64,000 nt of DNA from Proteobacteria bacterium ST_bin12 (GCA_002083635.1 MSXP01000001.1:356963-420962); one strand, 5' to 3'; counted from the stretch's first letter, positions 26,753-35,531 are shown. Program-made: numbers and translations. The notes: a model not told the origin generated them from the letters alone.

Positions 26753-27769
26753 TTAACTAAAAAAAGCCCGATTGGATTCTTCTGAAATCGGCACATTGGT
26801 CAGCTTGGCCTTTTGCAGGACTTCCCAAAAATAACGATAGGTCGCTCTATCATGCAATTCACCTGCATATTGAATCGGTCCCCAATCCGCATTCTGAGCC
26901 GCAAGCAGAATATTAGCCGCATCGTTCACCTCATCGAAGTTAGGTTTCATGGCGTTTACAATCGCTTGAATCTGCGTCGGGTAAATACTCCACATGCGCA
27001 TAAATCCAAATTCATTTCTGGCGCGCGCCGCATCATTAAAAGTGGTTTCTACATTTTTTAAATCCAGCGTCACGTTGTGTGCAGGCACTACGCCATTTGC
27101 CAATGCAGCCGAAACCACTTCTGCTTTGGCGCGTGCTAATAAGCGATGCTCAAACTGGCCAGGGCTGCGCATGGCAGAGGCGGGAATTGCGCCATGATGT
27201 GCACTCACAAAATCCATTAAGCCGAAATCCAGCACTTGAACCCAAGGCAGTTTGGCAATTTCATGCACCTGATTCAACGCGCCATGCGTTTCAATCAGAA
27301 TATGTACTGGAATGACTCTTTCAATACCTGCAAAAGTAGCGGTTTTTTGAATATAGGCAATCATTTCAGACGCTTGATTCAAGCTAGTGCATTTAGGGAT
27401 GGTGATATAACTCAATACACGACCACATCCGCCCACTAAAATATCAATATCTTGCTTCCAAGCAGGATGTGTGTAATCGTGAATGCGCGCGCCAGCCATT
27501 TTGTGCAAGTTGGCTTCGCTATTCAAAACGCGCACAATCATTTCAGCATGGTCGCGCTCTTGGCCGCTGGCTGCTCCATCTTCGCAATCACAAGTAATAT
27601 CAAATACTGCTCCAATGCTATCCTGCAGGCTTAATGCTTTTAAGATTAGTTTTTCGCTACCAGCGAAATGTTCACAAGCAGGAATTAGCGGAAATGGTTT
27701 TTCGCCACCGAATAAAGCGTCGTTTGGATGTACTTTCTTTACAGTATCTTTATTTAAAACCTCAGCCAT
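26753..27769 (-). CDS. HpcH/HpaI-type CoA-ester lyase A (malyl/beta-methylmalyl-CoA lyase candidate)
   Basis: A 338-residue TIM-barrel protein of the citrate-lyase-beta/malyl-CoA-lyase superfamily. The N-terminal active-site strand reads FDITCDCEDGAA, the metal-binding Glu is in HILIETHGAL, and the metal-binding Asp region is VQVLDFGLMDFVSAHHGA. A C-terminal part (NADWGPIQYAGELHDRATYRYFW) extends beyond the core, as in L-malyl-CoA/beta-methylmalyl-CoA lyases of about 320-350 residues. It starts one base after the mesaconyl-CoA hydratase gene, which supports cleavage of beta-methylmalyl-CoA to glyoxylate and propionyl-CoA. That reaction is inferred; malyl-CoA or citramalyl-CoA are alternatives. 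Confidence 0.8.
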   Translation of the reverse strand: MAEVLNKDTVKKVHPNDALFGGEKPFPLIPACEHFAGSEKLILKALSLQDSIGAVFDITCDCEDGAASGQERDHAEMIVRVLNSEANLHKMAGARIHDYTHPAWKQDIDILVGGCGRVLSYITIPKCTSLNQASEMIAYIQKTATFAGIERVIPVHILIETHGALNQVHEIAKLPWVQVLDFGLMDFVSAHHGAIPASAMRSPGQFEHRLLARAKAEVVSAALANGVVPAHNVTLDLKNVETTFNDAARARNEFGFMRMWSIYPTQIQAIVNAMKPNFDEVNDAANILLAAQNADWGPIQYAGELHDRATYRYFWEVLQKAKLTNVPISEESNRAFFS

Positions 27770-27770
27770 G

Positions 27771-28829
27771 TTAATGATTTCCTTTTTTAGGCATTGCTAC
27801 CGTGTAATCTAAATCAAGCACCACATTTGGGTGGTAATTTTTATCCGTTTTAATTTCGATTAATTCTGCAGGCGGCATATTTTTAACACCGACCATGCAC
27901 AACCTTAACGCGCCGAAATCGCTGTTTGGTAATTGCCACTTGTCTAGCACTTCGGTTATGCAATAAATCGTATCACCAGCAAAACTAGGATTTGCGTGCG
28001 TGCCAGCGTTAATCGCCAGCACAGAGATTGCGTTTTCTAGGCCATCAAAACTTAATACGCGACACATCGAAATCGCCACACCGCCATACACCAAGCGTTT
28101 GCCGTAGTTTGAGTTTTTCATCATCCAATCATCAAAATGCAAACGCGCATTGTTCTGATAAAGATGCGTTGCAAGCGAGTGATCGCTATCATTAATCGTC
28201 AAGCCAGCGGCGTGATTGATGCGTTCGCCTGTTTGATAATCTTCCCAAAAGTAGTGACCACCTGTGATTTTGTGGTCGAAGTTTTTTGCTTCGATTTTAA
28301 TGGTTAAGTTTTCAGACGCCACGAAAGCAGGCATCTGTGGAATTGTTATTTCTGGGGCAGGTGAATCCAGATTATTTTTGTGAATCATTACCCAGCGCAC
28401 CCAGCTTAAAACTGGCTGGTTATGTTGGTTAACTGCGGTTGAGCGCACCCAAACAACACCGTTTTTTCCACTGGAATTCTGTTTTAAACCAATGACTTGG
28501 CTGGACGTAGAAAGCGTATCACCAATAAAAACCGGTTGAATAAAGCGCACATCGGCGTAGCCTAAGTTGGCTACCGCGTTTACCGAAATATCGGGTACGG
28601 TTTTGCCGAAGGCGATATGAAAGGCTAATAAATCATCCACTGGCGTGGTTTTGAAACCTAAACTTTTTGCAAAAGGCTCAGAGCAATGTAACGGGTTGCG
28701 CGAGCCATATAAACCAAGATATAGCGCGCAATCACCAACTGTAATGGTGCGCGGTGAGGCGTGTTGAATCACATCGTTTAAAACGAAGTCTTCAAAAAAT
28801 CGGCCATTATTAGTTTTGGTGGATAGCAT
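27771..28829 (-). CDS. mch: Mesaconyl-CoA hydratase (beta-methylmalyl-CoA dehydratase), MaoC type
   Basis: A 352-residue double-hotdog enzyme. Its sequence closely follows the Rhodobacter/Chloroflexus mesaconyl-CoA hydratases I know: NGRFFEDFVLNDVIQHASPRTITVGD, the LYGSRNPLHCSEPFAKSLG region, HIAFGKTVPDISVNAVANLGYADVRF, and GDTLSTSSQVIGLKQNSSGK. The reaction is reversible hydration of mesaconyl-CoA to beta-methylmalyl-CoA, used in the ethylmalonyl-CoA, 3-hydroxypropionate and methylaspartate routes. Genes special to those routes (ccr, ecm, mct, meh, mal) are not in the window. It lies between two CoA lyase genes in the prp operon. Identification rests on recalled similarity, not on a search. 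Confidence 0.85.
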   Translation of the reverse strand: MLSTKTNNGRFFEDFVLNDVIQHASPRTITVGDCALYLGLYGSRNPLHCSEPFAKSLGFKTTPVDDLLAFHIAFGKTVPDISVNAVANLGYADVRFIQPVFIGDTLSTSSQVIGLKQNSSGKNGVVWVRSTAVNQHNQPVLSWVRWVMIHKNNLDSPAPEITIPQMPAFVASENLTIKIEAKNFDHKITGGHYFWEDYQTGERINHAAGLTINDSDHSLATHLYQNNARLHFDDWMMKNSNYGKRLVYGGVAISMCRVLSFDGLENAISVLAINAGTHANPSFAGDTIYCITEVLDKWQLPNSDFGALRLCMVGVKNMPPAELIEIKTDKNYHPNVVLDLDYTVAMPKKGNH

Positions 28830-28846
28830 GCTTATTTACTCTTTTT

Positions 28847-29728
28847 CTAAATAAATTCTTCTTCAAGTTCCGCAATCATGTCATGCAGTTTTAATAGCCT
28901 TTGGGCTGCTTTTACATGATGATGCTCAACTAATTTGTCATCTACCACTACAGTGCCGCGACCAGACTCGTTAGCCTCTTTTAAGGCTTGAATAATGGCG
29001 CGCGCGCTTTTAATTTCTGCAGATTTAGGCGTGTAAGCATCGTTGCTGTAGGCAATCTGCGCGGGGTGCACCAAAGATTTGCCATCAAAGCCCATGTCGC
29101 GCCCTAAGCGGCAGGCATATTCAAATGAATGCATGTTTTTGAAATCACTTGAAATGCCATCCACCACACAGCGACCATAGGCGCGTGCGGCTAGAATGAC
29201 CAGTGAAAGTGAGGTTAATATAGCACTGCGCTCATGCGTGACGCGGGCATGCAATTGTGAAATTAAATCCGATGTCGCCATCACCATACAAGCAATACGG
29301 TCGCTTGCCGCGGCGATTACTTTGGAATTTAATACCGCAATCGGGCTTTCGATCATCACCATAATCGGCATATGGCTGCCGCCTGCTTCATCTAGCCATT
29401 TTAAGGCTGTGTGCACATCATTTGCTGATTCAATATTGGGGAAAAGAATCGCATCGGCACCAATATTAGCAACCGCTTTAATATCGTCGTGCCCCCAAAT
29501 AGAGTCTAAATCATTCACGCGCACGACCACTTCACGCGAGCCATAACCACCTTGTTTAACAGCCGCCACAATATTGTCGCGCGATTGGATTTTACAGTCG
29601 ACCAATATAGGGTCGCCCAAATCCAGAATCACTGAATCAGCTTGCAATGTGCGTGCGCGGTCTAAATAGTGCAGGTTGCAACCAGGCACATAAAGCATTG
29701 AACGGCGGGGGCGAAAGCCAATTTCCAT
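28847..29728 (-). CDS. HpcH/HpaI-type CoA-ester lyase B with altered acid motif
   Basis: A 293-residue citrate-lyase-beta-like protein, first gene of the minus-strand operon. RPRRSMLYVPGCNLHYLDRA is typical of CitE-type lyases, as are VVVRVND, the metal-binding Glu in MVMIESPIAV, and GFDGKSLVHPAQI. Unusually, the conserved LDLEDAV strand reads LDLGDPI, so a normally invariant glutamate is glycine. It may be a lyase with shifted specificity, a thioesterase like the Rhodobacter malyl-CoA thioesterase (same family), or less active. I chose the ATG at 29728, preceded by TAGGAC, over one six codons upstream. Confidence 0.78.
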   Translation of the reverse strand: MEIGFRPRRSMLYVPGCNLHYLDRARTLQADSVILDLGDPILVDCKIQSRDNIVAAVKQGGYGSREVVVRVNDLDSIWGHDDIKAVANIGADAILFPNIESANDVHTALKWLDEAGGSHMPIMVMIESPIAVLNSKVIAAASDRIACMVMATSDLISQLHARVTHERSAILTSLSLVILAARAYGRCVVDGISSDFKNMHSFEYACRLGRDMGFDGKSLVHPAQIAYSNDAYTPKSAEIKSARAIIQALKEANESGRGTVVVDDKLVEHHHVKAAQRLLKLHDMIAELEEEFI

Positions 29729-29786
29729 ATAAAGTCCTATATGCAATTTCCATCATGCTTTTAACAGACGGATAAGAATTAAATTG

Positions 29787-29816
29787 ATTATATAGAGTGC
29801 CTTGTTTTAATGTCAA
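29787..29816 (-). promoter_or_regulatory. Near-consensus sigma70 promoter of the lyase-mch-prp operon
   Basis: On the minus strand TTGACA (29811-29816) and TATAAT (29787-29792) both match the consensus perfectly and are 18 bases apart. The promoter lies about 58 bases upstream of the lyase B start. Such a strong core suggests control by a repressor. Confidence 0.85.
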
Positions 29817-29819
29817 CAA

Positions 29820-29844
29820 ATATCTTATGTCTTATATAAGATAT
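29820..29844. promoter_or_regulatory. Palindromic operator candidate between prp operon and gntR
   Basis: A perfect 12-bp palindrome TCTTATATAAGA (29830-29841) sits 13 bases upstream of the -35 box of the prp promoter. A further TATCTTA half-site precedes it, so ATATCTTA (29820-29827) and TAAGATAT (29837-29844) also pair. It is a plausible binding site for the adjacent GntR/UTRA regulator; this is inferred from position and symmetry. Confidence 0.6.
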
Positions 29845-29906
29845 AAAACAGTAGACTATTTTTAAAGGGTATGTTTTAATCACATCAACTTCATTACTGT
29901 GAGCTT

Positions 29907-30647
29907 ATGATGATAGATAAAGCCTACAACTCACCCAGTTACAAGCCGCTTTACGACCAGATTAAAGTGCTGCTGACGCAGAGTTTAATTGGCGGCGAAT
30001 GGCGCCCAGGTGAAATGATTCCCAGTGAAATCGATTTAGCTTCGCGTTATAAAGTGTCTCAAGGTACAGTGCGTAAAGCGATTGATAGTTTGGCAGGCGA
30101 AAATATTTTAATTCGCCGTCAAGGCAAAGGCACGTTTGTTGCAACGCACAATGAAGAAGGTATTAAATTGCGTTTTTTGCGCTTAACTGCAGCCAATGGC
30201 CAGAAAGAGGCTCTGCAAAACGAGCTGATTAGTTGTATCAAAACCAAGGCAGATAATCGCATTGCGAGCATTTTGGAAATCAAAGCGGGCGCTGCATTAA
30301 TTGAGGTAAAAAGACTGTTAACTTTTTCCGGCAGGCCTTTGATTTACGACCATATCGTCATCCCAGCCGCGCCATTTAAAGGACTTAACGGTACGCGGAT
30401 TGAAGAAAATCAAGGTTCAATGTACAGCATGTATGAAACCGAATATGGCATCCGCATGATTCGTGCAGAAGAGCGATTAACAGCAGTAGCGGCGAATAAA
30501 GAGGTGGCAGAAGCCCTGAATTTGCAGCTAGGTGCCCCGCTGTTGAGTATTGAGCGCGTTTCGTACACTTATGGCGATAAGCCAATGGAATGGCGGCTAG
30601 GTTTATGTCTGACGGATGATCATCATTACATGAGCGAGCTGGAATAA
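29907..30647 (+). CDS. GntR-family regulator, HutC/UTRA subfamily
   Basis: A 246-residue transcription factor. The N-terminal winged helix (YDQIKVLLTQSLIGGEWRPG, then IPSEIDLASRYKVSQGTVRKAID and IRRQGKGTFVA) is GntR type. The C-terminal ~160 residues form a UTRA ligand domain that normally binds a small effector such as a pathway intermediate. It is divergent from the lyase-mch-prp operon and 13 bases upstream of the malic enzyme gene on its own strand, so it probably controls both arms. The effector is unknown; a CoA ester or C4/C5 acid is a reasonable guess. The ribosome site (GTGAG) is weak. Confidence 0.9.
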   Translation: MMIDKAYNSPSYKPLYDQIKVLLTQSLIGGEWRPGEMIPSEIDLASRYKVSQGTVRKAIDSLAGENILIRRQGKGTFVATHNEEGIKLRFLRLTAANGQKEALQNELISCIKTKADNRIASILEIKAGAALIEVKRLLTFSGRPLIYDHIVIPAAPFKGLNGTRIEENQGSMYSMYETEYGIRMIRAEERLTAVAANKEVAEALNLQLGAPLLSIERVSYTYGDKPMEWRLGLCLTDDHHYMSELE

Positions 30648-30660
30648 ACAAAGGCAAAAA

Positions 30661-31863
30661 ATGGATGACTTAAAAAAACGCGCGTTAGATTATCACCAAT
30701 TTCCAAAACCAGGAAAGTTGAGCGTTGATTCATCTAAACCTTGCGCCACGCAAGATGATTTGTCATTAGCTTATACACCAGGTGTCGCAGAACCAGTGCG
30801 CGAAATTCATGCAGACCCTGCGAATGCTTATAAATACACCAATAAAGGTAATTTAGTTGCGGTGATTACTGATGGCACAGCCGTTTTGGGTTTAGGCAAT
30901 ATGGGCGCGCTGGCCAGCAAGCCAGTAATGGAAGGCAAAGCAGTATTGTTTAAGCGCTTTGCCGGAATCGATGTGTTTGATATTGAAATCAATGCTGAAA
31001 CGCCAGACGAATTTATTCAAACGGTTGTCAATATCGCGCCAACCTTTGGCGGTATCAATCTAGAAGATATCGCCGCGCCGCACTGTTTTTATATTGAAAA
31101 TGAGCTGAAACGCCGCTTGGATATTCCTGTATTCCATGATGACCAACATGGAACGGCGGTGATTGTGGCGGCTGCTCTGTTAAATGCGCTTGAACTGCAA
31201 GGTAAAACTTTGTCAACGGCAAAAATCGTATTTTTGGGCGCAGGTGCAGCGGGCTGTTCTTGCGCCAAGTTACTCAAATTAATGGGCGCGACCAATATCA
31301 CAATGGTCGATAGAAGTGGTGTACTGGATACGAACCGTCATGACTTACATGATAACAATCGTGATTTGGCAACTCCGCCATCAGGAGCTGTCGCATTAGC
31401 TGATGTGATGCCACAAGCCGATGTGTTTATTGGGGTTTCCGCCCAAAATGCATTGGATGCAGAATTGATTAAAGGCATGGCAAAAAATCCAATCATCTTT
31501 GCTTTGGCGAATCCTGACCCTGAGATATTGCCAAGCATCGCGCATGCGGTGCGTGACGACATTTTGATGGCAACAGGTCGCAGTGATTTTCCGAATCAAG
31601 TGAATAACGCTTTGTGTTTTCCTTATCTGTTTCGTGGCGCGTTAGATGCAAAAGCCACCAAAATTACCGAAAATATGAAAATCGCTGCGGCAAAAGCATT
31701 AAGTGAATTGGCGCGTGAACCAGTGCCGGCTGAAATTTTAAAAGCATATAACTTGACGGAGCTTAAATTTGGCAAGGAATACATTATCCCCAAACCGTTT
31801 GATGCGCGTTTGTTAGAGCGCGTTTCAGGAGCGGTCGCAAAAGCAGCGCGGCAAAATACTTAA
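30661..31863 (+). CDS. maeB: NADP-type malic enzyme, short form
   Basis: A 400-residue malic enzyme giving pyruvate and CO2 from malate. It has LAYTPGVAEPVREI (substrate loop), VITDGTAVLGLGNMGALASKPVMEGKAVLF, VFHDDQHGTAVI (metal site) and the nucleotide-binding VFLGAGAAGCSCAKLL. E. coli MaeB (759 residues) carries an extra C-terminal phosphotransacetylase-like domain that is absent here. Cofactor preference is not certain from sequence. It follows gntR by 13 bases and precedes sdhC by 11, so malate decarboxylation is tied to succinate oxidation in the same transcript. Confidence 0.93.
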   Translation: MDDLKKRALDYHQFPKPGKLSVDSSKPCATQDDLSLAYTPGVAEPVREIHADPANAYKYTNKGNLVAVITDGTAVLGLGNMGALASKPVMEGKAVLFKRFAGIDVFDIEINAETPDEFIQTVVNIAPTFGGINLEDIAAPHCFYIENELKRRLDIPVFHDDQHGTAVIVAAALLNALELQGKTLSTAKIVFLGAGAAGCSCAKLLKLMGATNITMVDRSGVLDTNRHDLHDNNRDLATPPSGAVALADVMPQADVFIGVSAQNALDAELIKGMAKNPIIFALANPDPEILPSIAHAVRDDILMATGRSDFPNQVNNALCFPYLFRGALDAKATKITENMKIAAAKALSELAREPVPAEILKAYNLTELKFGKEYIIPKPFDARLLERVSGAVAKAARQNT

Positions 31864-31874
31864 CCCTTAAAAAC

Positions 31875-32261
31875 ATGCAAAAAAAACTTAAAAATAACAG
31901 GCCTAAAAACCTCAATTTATTCACCATTCGTTTGCCAATTAACGCAGTGGTGTCTATTTTGCATAGAGCATCGGGTGTGGGATTGTTTTTGGCTTTACCA
32001 TTGATTTTGTTGGCTTTTAAGGCTAGTGTCGATTCGCCTTTCAGCTACTATTTGCTGACATTAAGGCTGGATATTTGGTACACAAAACTGGCGCTAATTG
32101 GGCTTTCTTGGGCATTTTTTCACCACTTTTATGCCGGTATACGCCATTTGTTGCAAGACATTCACTGGATGACTTCGCTTAAAAATGCGCGCTTGTCTAG
32201 CCGTATGGTGTTGTGCTTAGTTGGTTTGTCTGTGCTTGTTTTTGCAATTGCGATTTGGTAA
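31875..32261 (+). CDS. sdhC: Succinate dehydrogenase cytochrome b556 subunit SdhC
   Basis: A 128-residue membrane anchor with three spans. The signature SILHRASGVGLFLALP near residue 40 contains the quinone-site Ser and Arg region of SdhC, and HHFYAGIRHLLQDIHW carries the haem-ligand histidine. Together with SdhD it anchors complex II, binds haem b and reduces ubiquinone. It stands six bases before sdhD. Confidence 0.95.
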   Translation: MQKKLKNNRPKNLNLFTIRLPINAVVSILHRASGVGLFLALPLILLAFKASVDSPFSYYLLTLRLDIWYTKLALIGLSWAFFHHFYAGIRHLLQDIHWMTSLKNARLSSRMVLCLVGLSVLVFAIAIW

Positions 32262-32267
32262 TTCAGT

Positions 32268-32636
32268 ATGTTGATACAGCTTTTAACCCATCAATATCCT
32301 GGTATGCGTTTGTGGTTATCGCAGCGCTTAACTGCTGTCGTGATGGCTGTTTATATTGTATTGCTAGTGGTTTTGTTATTAATTGTTCAGCCTTTTGGAC
32401 ATGCAACTTGGCAACAAAACTACGCGGCTTGGATTGAGTTTGTGTCGCCAGTTTGGTTTAGGTTAGCCACTTTATTGTTTTTTATGTGCTTGTTTATACA
32501 TGCGTGGCTGGGCGTAGCGGATGTATTAAAAGATTATGTGTTTAACAAAGCGCTGCGCGCCTATATGCAATTGGTGGTGGATATAGTGTTAGTGGGTTAC
32601 TTATTTTGGTTGGTTTATATCTTGTGGAACATCTAA
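32268..32636 (+). CDS. sdhD: Succinate dehydrogenase hydrophobic anchor subunit SdhD
   Basis: A 122-residue membrane protein with three spans. The QRLTAVVMAVYIVLLV helix and FIHAWLGVADVLKDYV, with conserved His and the AWLG..D..KDY pattern, match SdhD, the second cytochrome b anchor of complex II. It lies between sdhC and sdhA with 3-6 base gaps, the standard sdhCDAB order. Confidence 0.94.
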   Translation: MLIQLLTHQYPGMRLWLSQRLTAVVMAVYIVLLVVLLLIVQPFGHATWQQNYAAWIEFVSPVWFRLATLLFFMCLFIHAWLGVADVLKDYVFNKALRAYMQLVVDIVLVGYLFWLVYILWNI

Positions 32637-32639
32637 AGC

Positions 32640-34415
32640 ATGGCAATAGACTTAAATAATATTGGCAAACATCAATTCGACGCCGTGATTGTTGGTGGCG
32701 GTGGCGCTGGCTTGCGTGCCGCTTTGCAATTGGCTGAATCAGGCATTAAGGTGGCTGTACTGTCTAAAGTTTTCCCGACTCGTTCGCACACGGTTGCAGC
32801 GCAGGGCGGCATCGCCGCCGCGCTGGGCAATGTGGCCGAAGACAAATGGCTATGGCATATGTATGACACCATCAAAGGTTCAGACTATTTGGGCGACCAA
32901 GATGCAATTGAGTTTATGTGCAAAAACGCTGCCAAAGCCATTATTGAGCTGGAACATTTTGGTATGCCGTTTGACCGCTTGGAATCTGGCAAAATCTACC
33001 AACGCCCTTTTGGCGGCATGACGCAAAATTTTGGTGAAAGTCCAATATCGCGCACTTGTGCAGTAGCAGATCGCACGGGTCACGCCATGTTGCATACTTT
33101 ATACCAGCGCAATATTCGCGCGAATACGCAATTCTTTGTGGAATGGTTTGCGCTTGATCTGATTCGCGATAGCGAAGGCGATGTGCTGGGCGTGATTGCG
33201 CTGGAAATAGAAACCGGCCAGATTCATATCATGCAAGCCAAAACCACCTTGCTGGCTACCGGTGGCGCAGGCCGCATATTTCAAGCCAGCACCAATGCGT
33301 TTATCAATACAGGCGATGGTTTGGGCATGGCAGCGCGCGCTGGTCTGCCTTTGCAGGATATGGAATTCTGGCAATTTCATCCGACTGGCGTATTGCACGC
33401 TGGTGTGTTGATTACCGAAGGTGTGCGCGGTGAGGGCGGCTACTTGGTCAACTCAGAAGGTGAGCGTTTTATGGAGCGCTACGCACCACATGCCAAAGAC
33501 TTAGCCAGCCGAGATGTGATTTCGCGTGCGATTTCAACAGAGATTAAACAAGGCCGTGGCGTTGGCAAAAATAAAGACGCGGTGTATTTAAAATTAGACC
33601 ATTTGGGTGAAGAGCGCATCAACAAAAGTCTGCCAGGCATACGCGAAATCGCCAAAACGTTTGCCAACGTTGACCCAATCAAAGACCCTATCCCAATTGT
33701 GCCAACTTGTCATTATATGATGGGCGGCATTCCGACTAATTTAGATGGACAAGTGGTTGTGCCTGATGAAAAATCAGGTGAAAAAGTCGTGAATGGATTG
33801 TATGCAGTAGGTGAGTGCGCTTGTGTATCCGTGCATGGCGCAAATCGTTTGGGTTCTAACTCCTTGCTGGATTTAGTGGTGTTCGGTAAAGCTGCGGGCG
33901 ATCATATGACGGCCGCTATTAAAACAAATAATACACATAAGCCTCTGCCAGCAGGTTCCGCAGATAAGACCTTAGAACGCGTTAATCGCCTAGAGAATGC
34001 ACAAGGTGAAAACGTAACAGAAGTGGGTGATGCGATGCGTAAAACCATGCAAACGCATTGCGGCGTATTCCGCTTTCCTGATTTGTTGGCAGAGGGTGCG
34101 CGCGAAATTGATGCGGTTGCAAAACGCATCCCTAACTTGACTATTAAAGATAAAAGTCAGGTATTCAACACAGCAAGGGTTGAGGCATTAGAGCTAGATA
34201 ACTTGATTGAAGTGGCGGTGGCGACCATGCATGCCGCCAATAACCGCACAGAGAGCCGCGGCGCGCATGCGCGAGAAGATTTTGCCGCGCGCAATGACGA
34301 AAACTGGCTCAAGCATTCGCTATTTTTCAAGAAAAATAAAGTGTTAAGTTACAAACCAGTGCGCTTAAAACCACAGACTGTGGACTCATTTGTGCCCAAA
34401 GCACGCGTGTATTAG
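32640..34415 (+). CDS. sdhA: Succinate dehydrogenase flavoprotein subunit SdhA
   Basis: A 591-residue FAD protein that oxidises succinate to fumarate. Visible features are the dinucleotide fold VIVGGGGAGLRAALQLAESG, the covalent-FAD histidine segment SHTVAAQGGIAAAL, the active-site region FHPTGV...ITEGVRGEGGYL, and CHYMMGGIPTN. Length matches E. coli SdhA (588). In this cluster it would handle the succinate released by PrpB. Confidence 0.98.
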   Translation: MAIDLNNIGKHQFDAVIVGGGGAGLRAALQLAESGIKVAVLSKVFPTRSHTVAAQGGIAAALGNVAEDKWLWHMYDTIKGSDYLGDQDAIEFMCKNAAKAIIELEHFGMPFDRLESGKIYQRPFGGMTQNFGESPISRTCAVADRTGHAMLHTLYQRNIRANTQFFVEWFALDLIRDSEGDVLGVIALEIETGQIHIMQAKTTLLATGGAGRIFQASTNAFINTGDGLGMAARAGLPLQDMEFWQFHPTGVLHAGVLITEGVRGEGGYLVNSEGERFMERYAPHAKDLASRDVISRAISTEIKQGRGVGKNKDAVYLKLDHLGEERINKSLPGIREIAKTFANVDPIKDPIPIVPTCHYMMGGIPTNLDGQVVVPDEKSGEKVVNGLYAVGECACVSVHGANRLGSNSLLDLVVFGKAAGDHMTAAIKTNNTHKPLPAGSADKTLERVNRLENAQGENVTEVGDAMRKTMQTHCGVFRFPDLLAEGAREIDAVAKRIPNLTIKDKSQVFNTARVEALELDNLIEVAVATMHAANNRTESRGAHAREDFAARNDENWLKHSLFFKKNKVLSYKPVRLKPQTVDSFVPKARVY

Positions 34416-34429
34416 AAGGTAACGCAATC

Positions 34430-35188
34430 ATGTCTAAACAAATGAAATTTTCGGTGTATCGCTATAATCCAGATGTAGATAAAAAGCCGTATATGCAGGA
34501 TTACGATATCGCGCTGGAAGATGAAGACCAAATGTTGCTGGATGCGTTGCTGCGGATTAAGCAGCAAGATGATACCTTGAGCTTACGCAAATCGTGTCGC
34601 GAAGGCGTTTGTGGTAGCGACAGCATGAATATCAATGGTAAAAACGGTCTAGCATGCATCACCAAATTAAGCGATTTGACACAGCCAGTTGTGTTACGCC
34701 CTATGCCAGGCTTGCCAGTGATTCGCGATTTGGTTGTGGATATGACGCAGTTTTTTGAACATTACAATTCGGTGAAGCCTTACCTGATTAATAATGACCC
34801 ATTACCAGAAACCGAACGTTTGCAAACCCCTGCCGACCGCGCCAAATTAGATGGCATGTATGAATGTATTTTGTGTGGCGCGTGTACTACATCGTGCCCC
34901 AGCTTTTGGTGGAACCCTGATAAGTTTGTAGGCCCAGCAGGCCTGATGCAAGCCAATCGTTTTATTATGGATTCGCGCGATCAGGCAACAGAAGAGCGTT
35001 TAGAAAGTCTAGAAGATCCGTATCGTTTGTATCGCTGCCATAACATCATGAATTGTGTAGAAGTTTGCCCTAAAAAGCTCAATCCTAATGCCGCAATTGC
35101 CAATATTAAAGATTTAAAAATCGAACGAGCAAAAGATAAAAATGAGGGCAAGCCAGCTAAAAAGATATTTGGTATTTCAATTGGTTAA
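34430..35188 (+). CDS. sdhB: Succinate dehydrogenase iron-sulfur subunit SdhB
   Basis: A 252-residue protein carrying three iron-sulfur clusters. The [2Fe-2S] ligands are in SCREGVCGSDSMNINGKNGLAC, and the [4Fe-4S] and [3Fe-4S] ligands are in CILCGACTTSCPSFWW and CHNIMNCVEVCPKKLNP. It transfers electrons from SdhA to the quinone site. The C-terminal extension (DKNEGKPAKKIF) is charged and slightly longer than in E. coli SdhB (238). Confidence 0.98.
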   Translation: MSKQMKFSVYRYNPDVDKKPYMQDYDIALEDEDQMLLDALLRIKQQDDTLSLRKSCREGVCGSDSMNINGKNGLACITKLSDLTQPVVLRPMPGLPVIRDLVVDMTQFFEHYNSVKPYLINNDPLPETERLQTPADRAKLDGMYECILCGACTTSCPSFWWNPDKFVGPAGLMQANRFIMDSRDQATEERLESLEDPYRLYRCHNIMNCVEVCPKKLNPNAAIANIKDLKIERAKDKNEGKPAKKIFGISIG

Positions 35189-35204
35189 GTGATTGGATAG
35201 GGAT

Positions 35205-35477
35205 ATGTTAAATGCAGAAAATATCAAAGATGCCGAATTAAGACGCTTAGCATGGCGTTGCAGGCGCGGCATGTTAGAGCTGGATATTGTATTGCAACGA
35301 TTTATCGCGCTGCACTTTAACGATATAACTTTGGCACAATTAAAAGCCTTTGATGACTTGTTAGATTTGCCAGATAACGATTTTTGGACGCTTATTTCTA
35401 GCGACATAGTGACGCCAAAAAATCCAGATACAGTAGATGTAGTGAATAAAATTAGAGCGTTAAAACAAGCGCATTAG
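35205..35477 (+). CDS. sdhE: FAD assembly factor SdhE
   Basis: A 90-residue protein of the SdhE/YgfY family, which helps attach FAD covalently to SdhA. The hallmark RRLAWRCRRGMLELDIVLQRF contains the conserved RGM(L)E motif. The ATG at 35205 is preceded by AGGGAT; an in-frame TTG at 35193 is less likely. Placement directly after sdhB fits the function. Confidence 0.92.
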   Translation: MLNAENIKDAELRRLAWRCRRGMLELDIVLQRFIALHFNDITLAQLKAFDDLLDLPDNDFWTLISSDIVTPKNPDTVDVVNKIRALKQAH

Positions 35478-35531
35478 CAGTGTGTAAATTGATAAAAAGC
35501 GCAAAAAGAAGCAAATAAGGGGAGTTAGGTG

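Noticed and set aside
26813..27634. Plus-strand ORFs across lyase A
   Set aside because: The minus-strand lyase has clear active-site motifs; the opposite frames carry no recognisable protein features.
32213..32437. Extra gene overlapping sdhC and sdhD
   Set aside because: It is an out-of-frame shadow of two well-recognised subunits with no start signal.
32672..33682. Several ORFs on both strands inside sdhA
   Set aside because: They lie wholly inside the highly conserved flavoprotein gene and show no independent coding signal.
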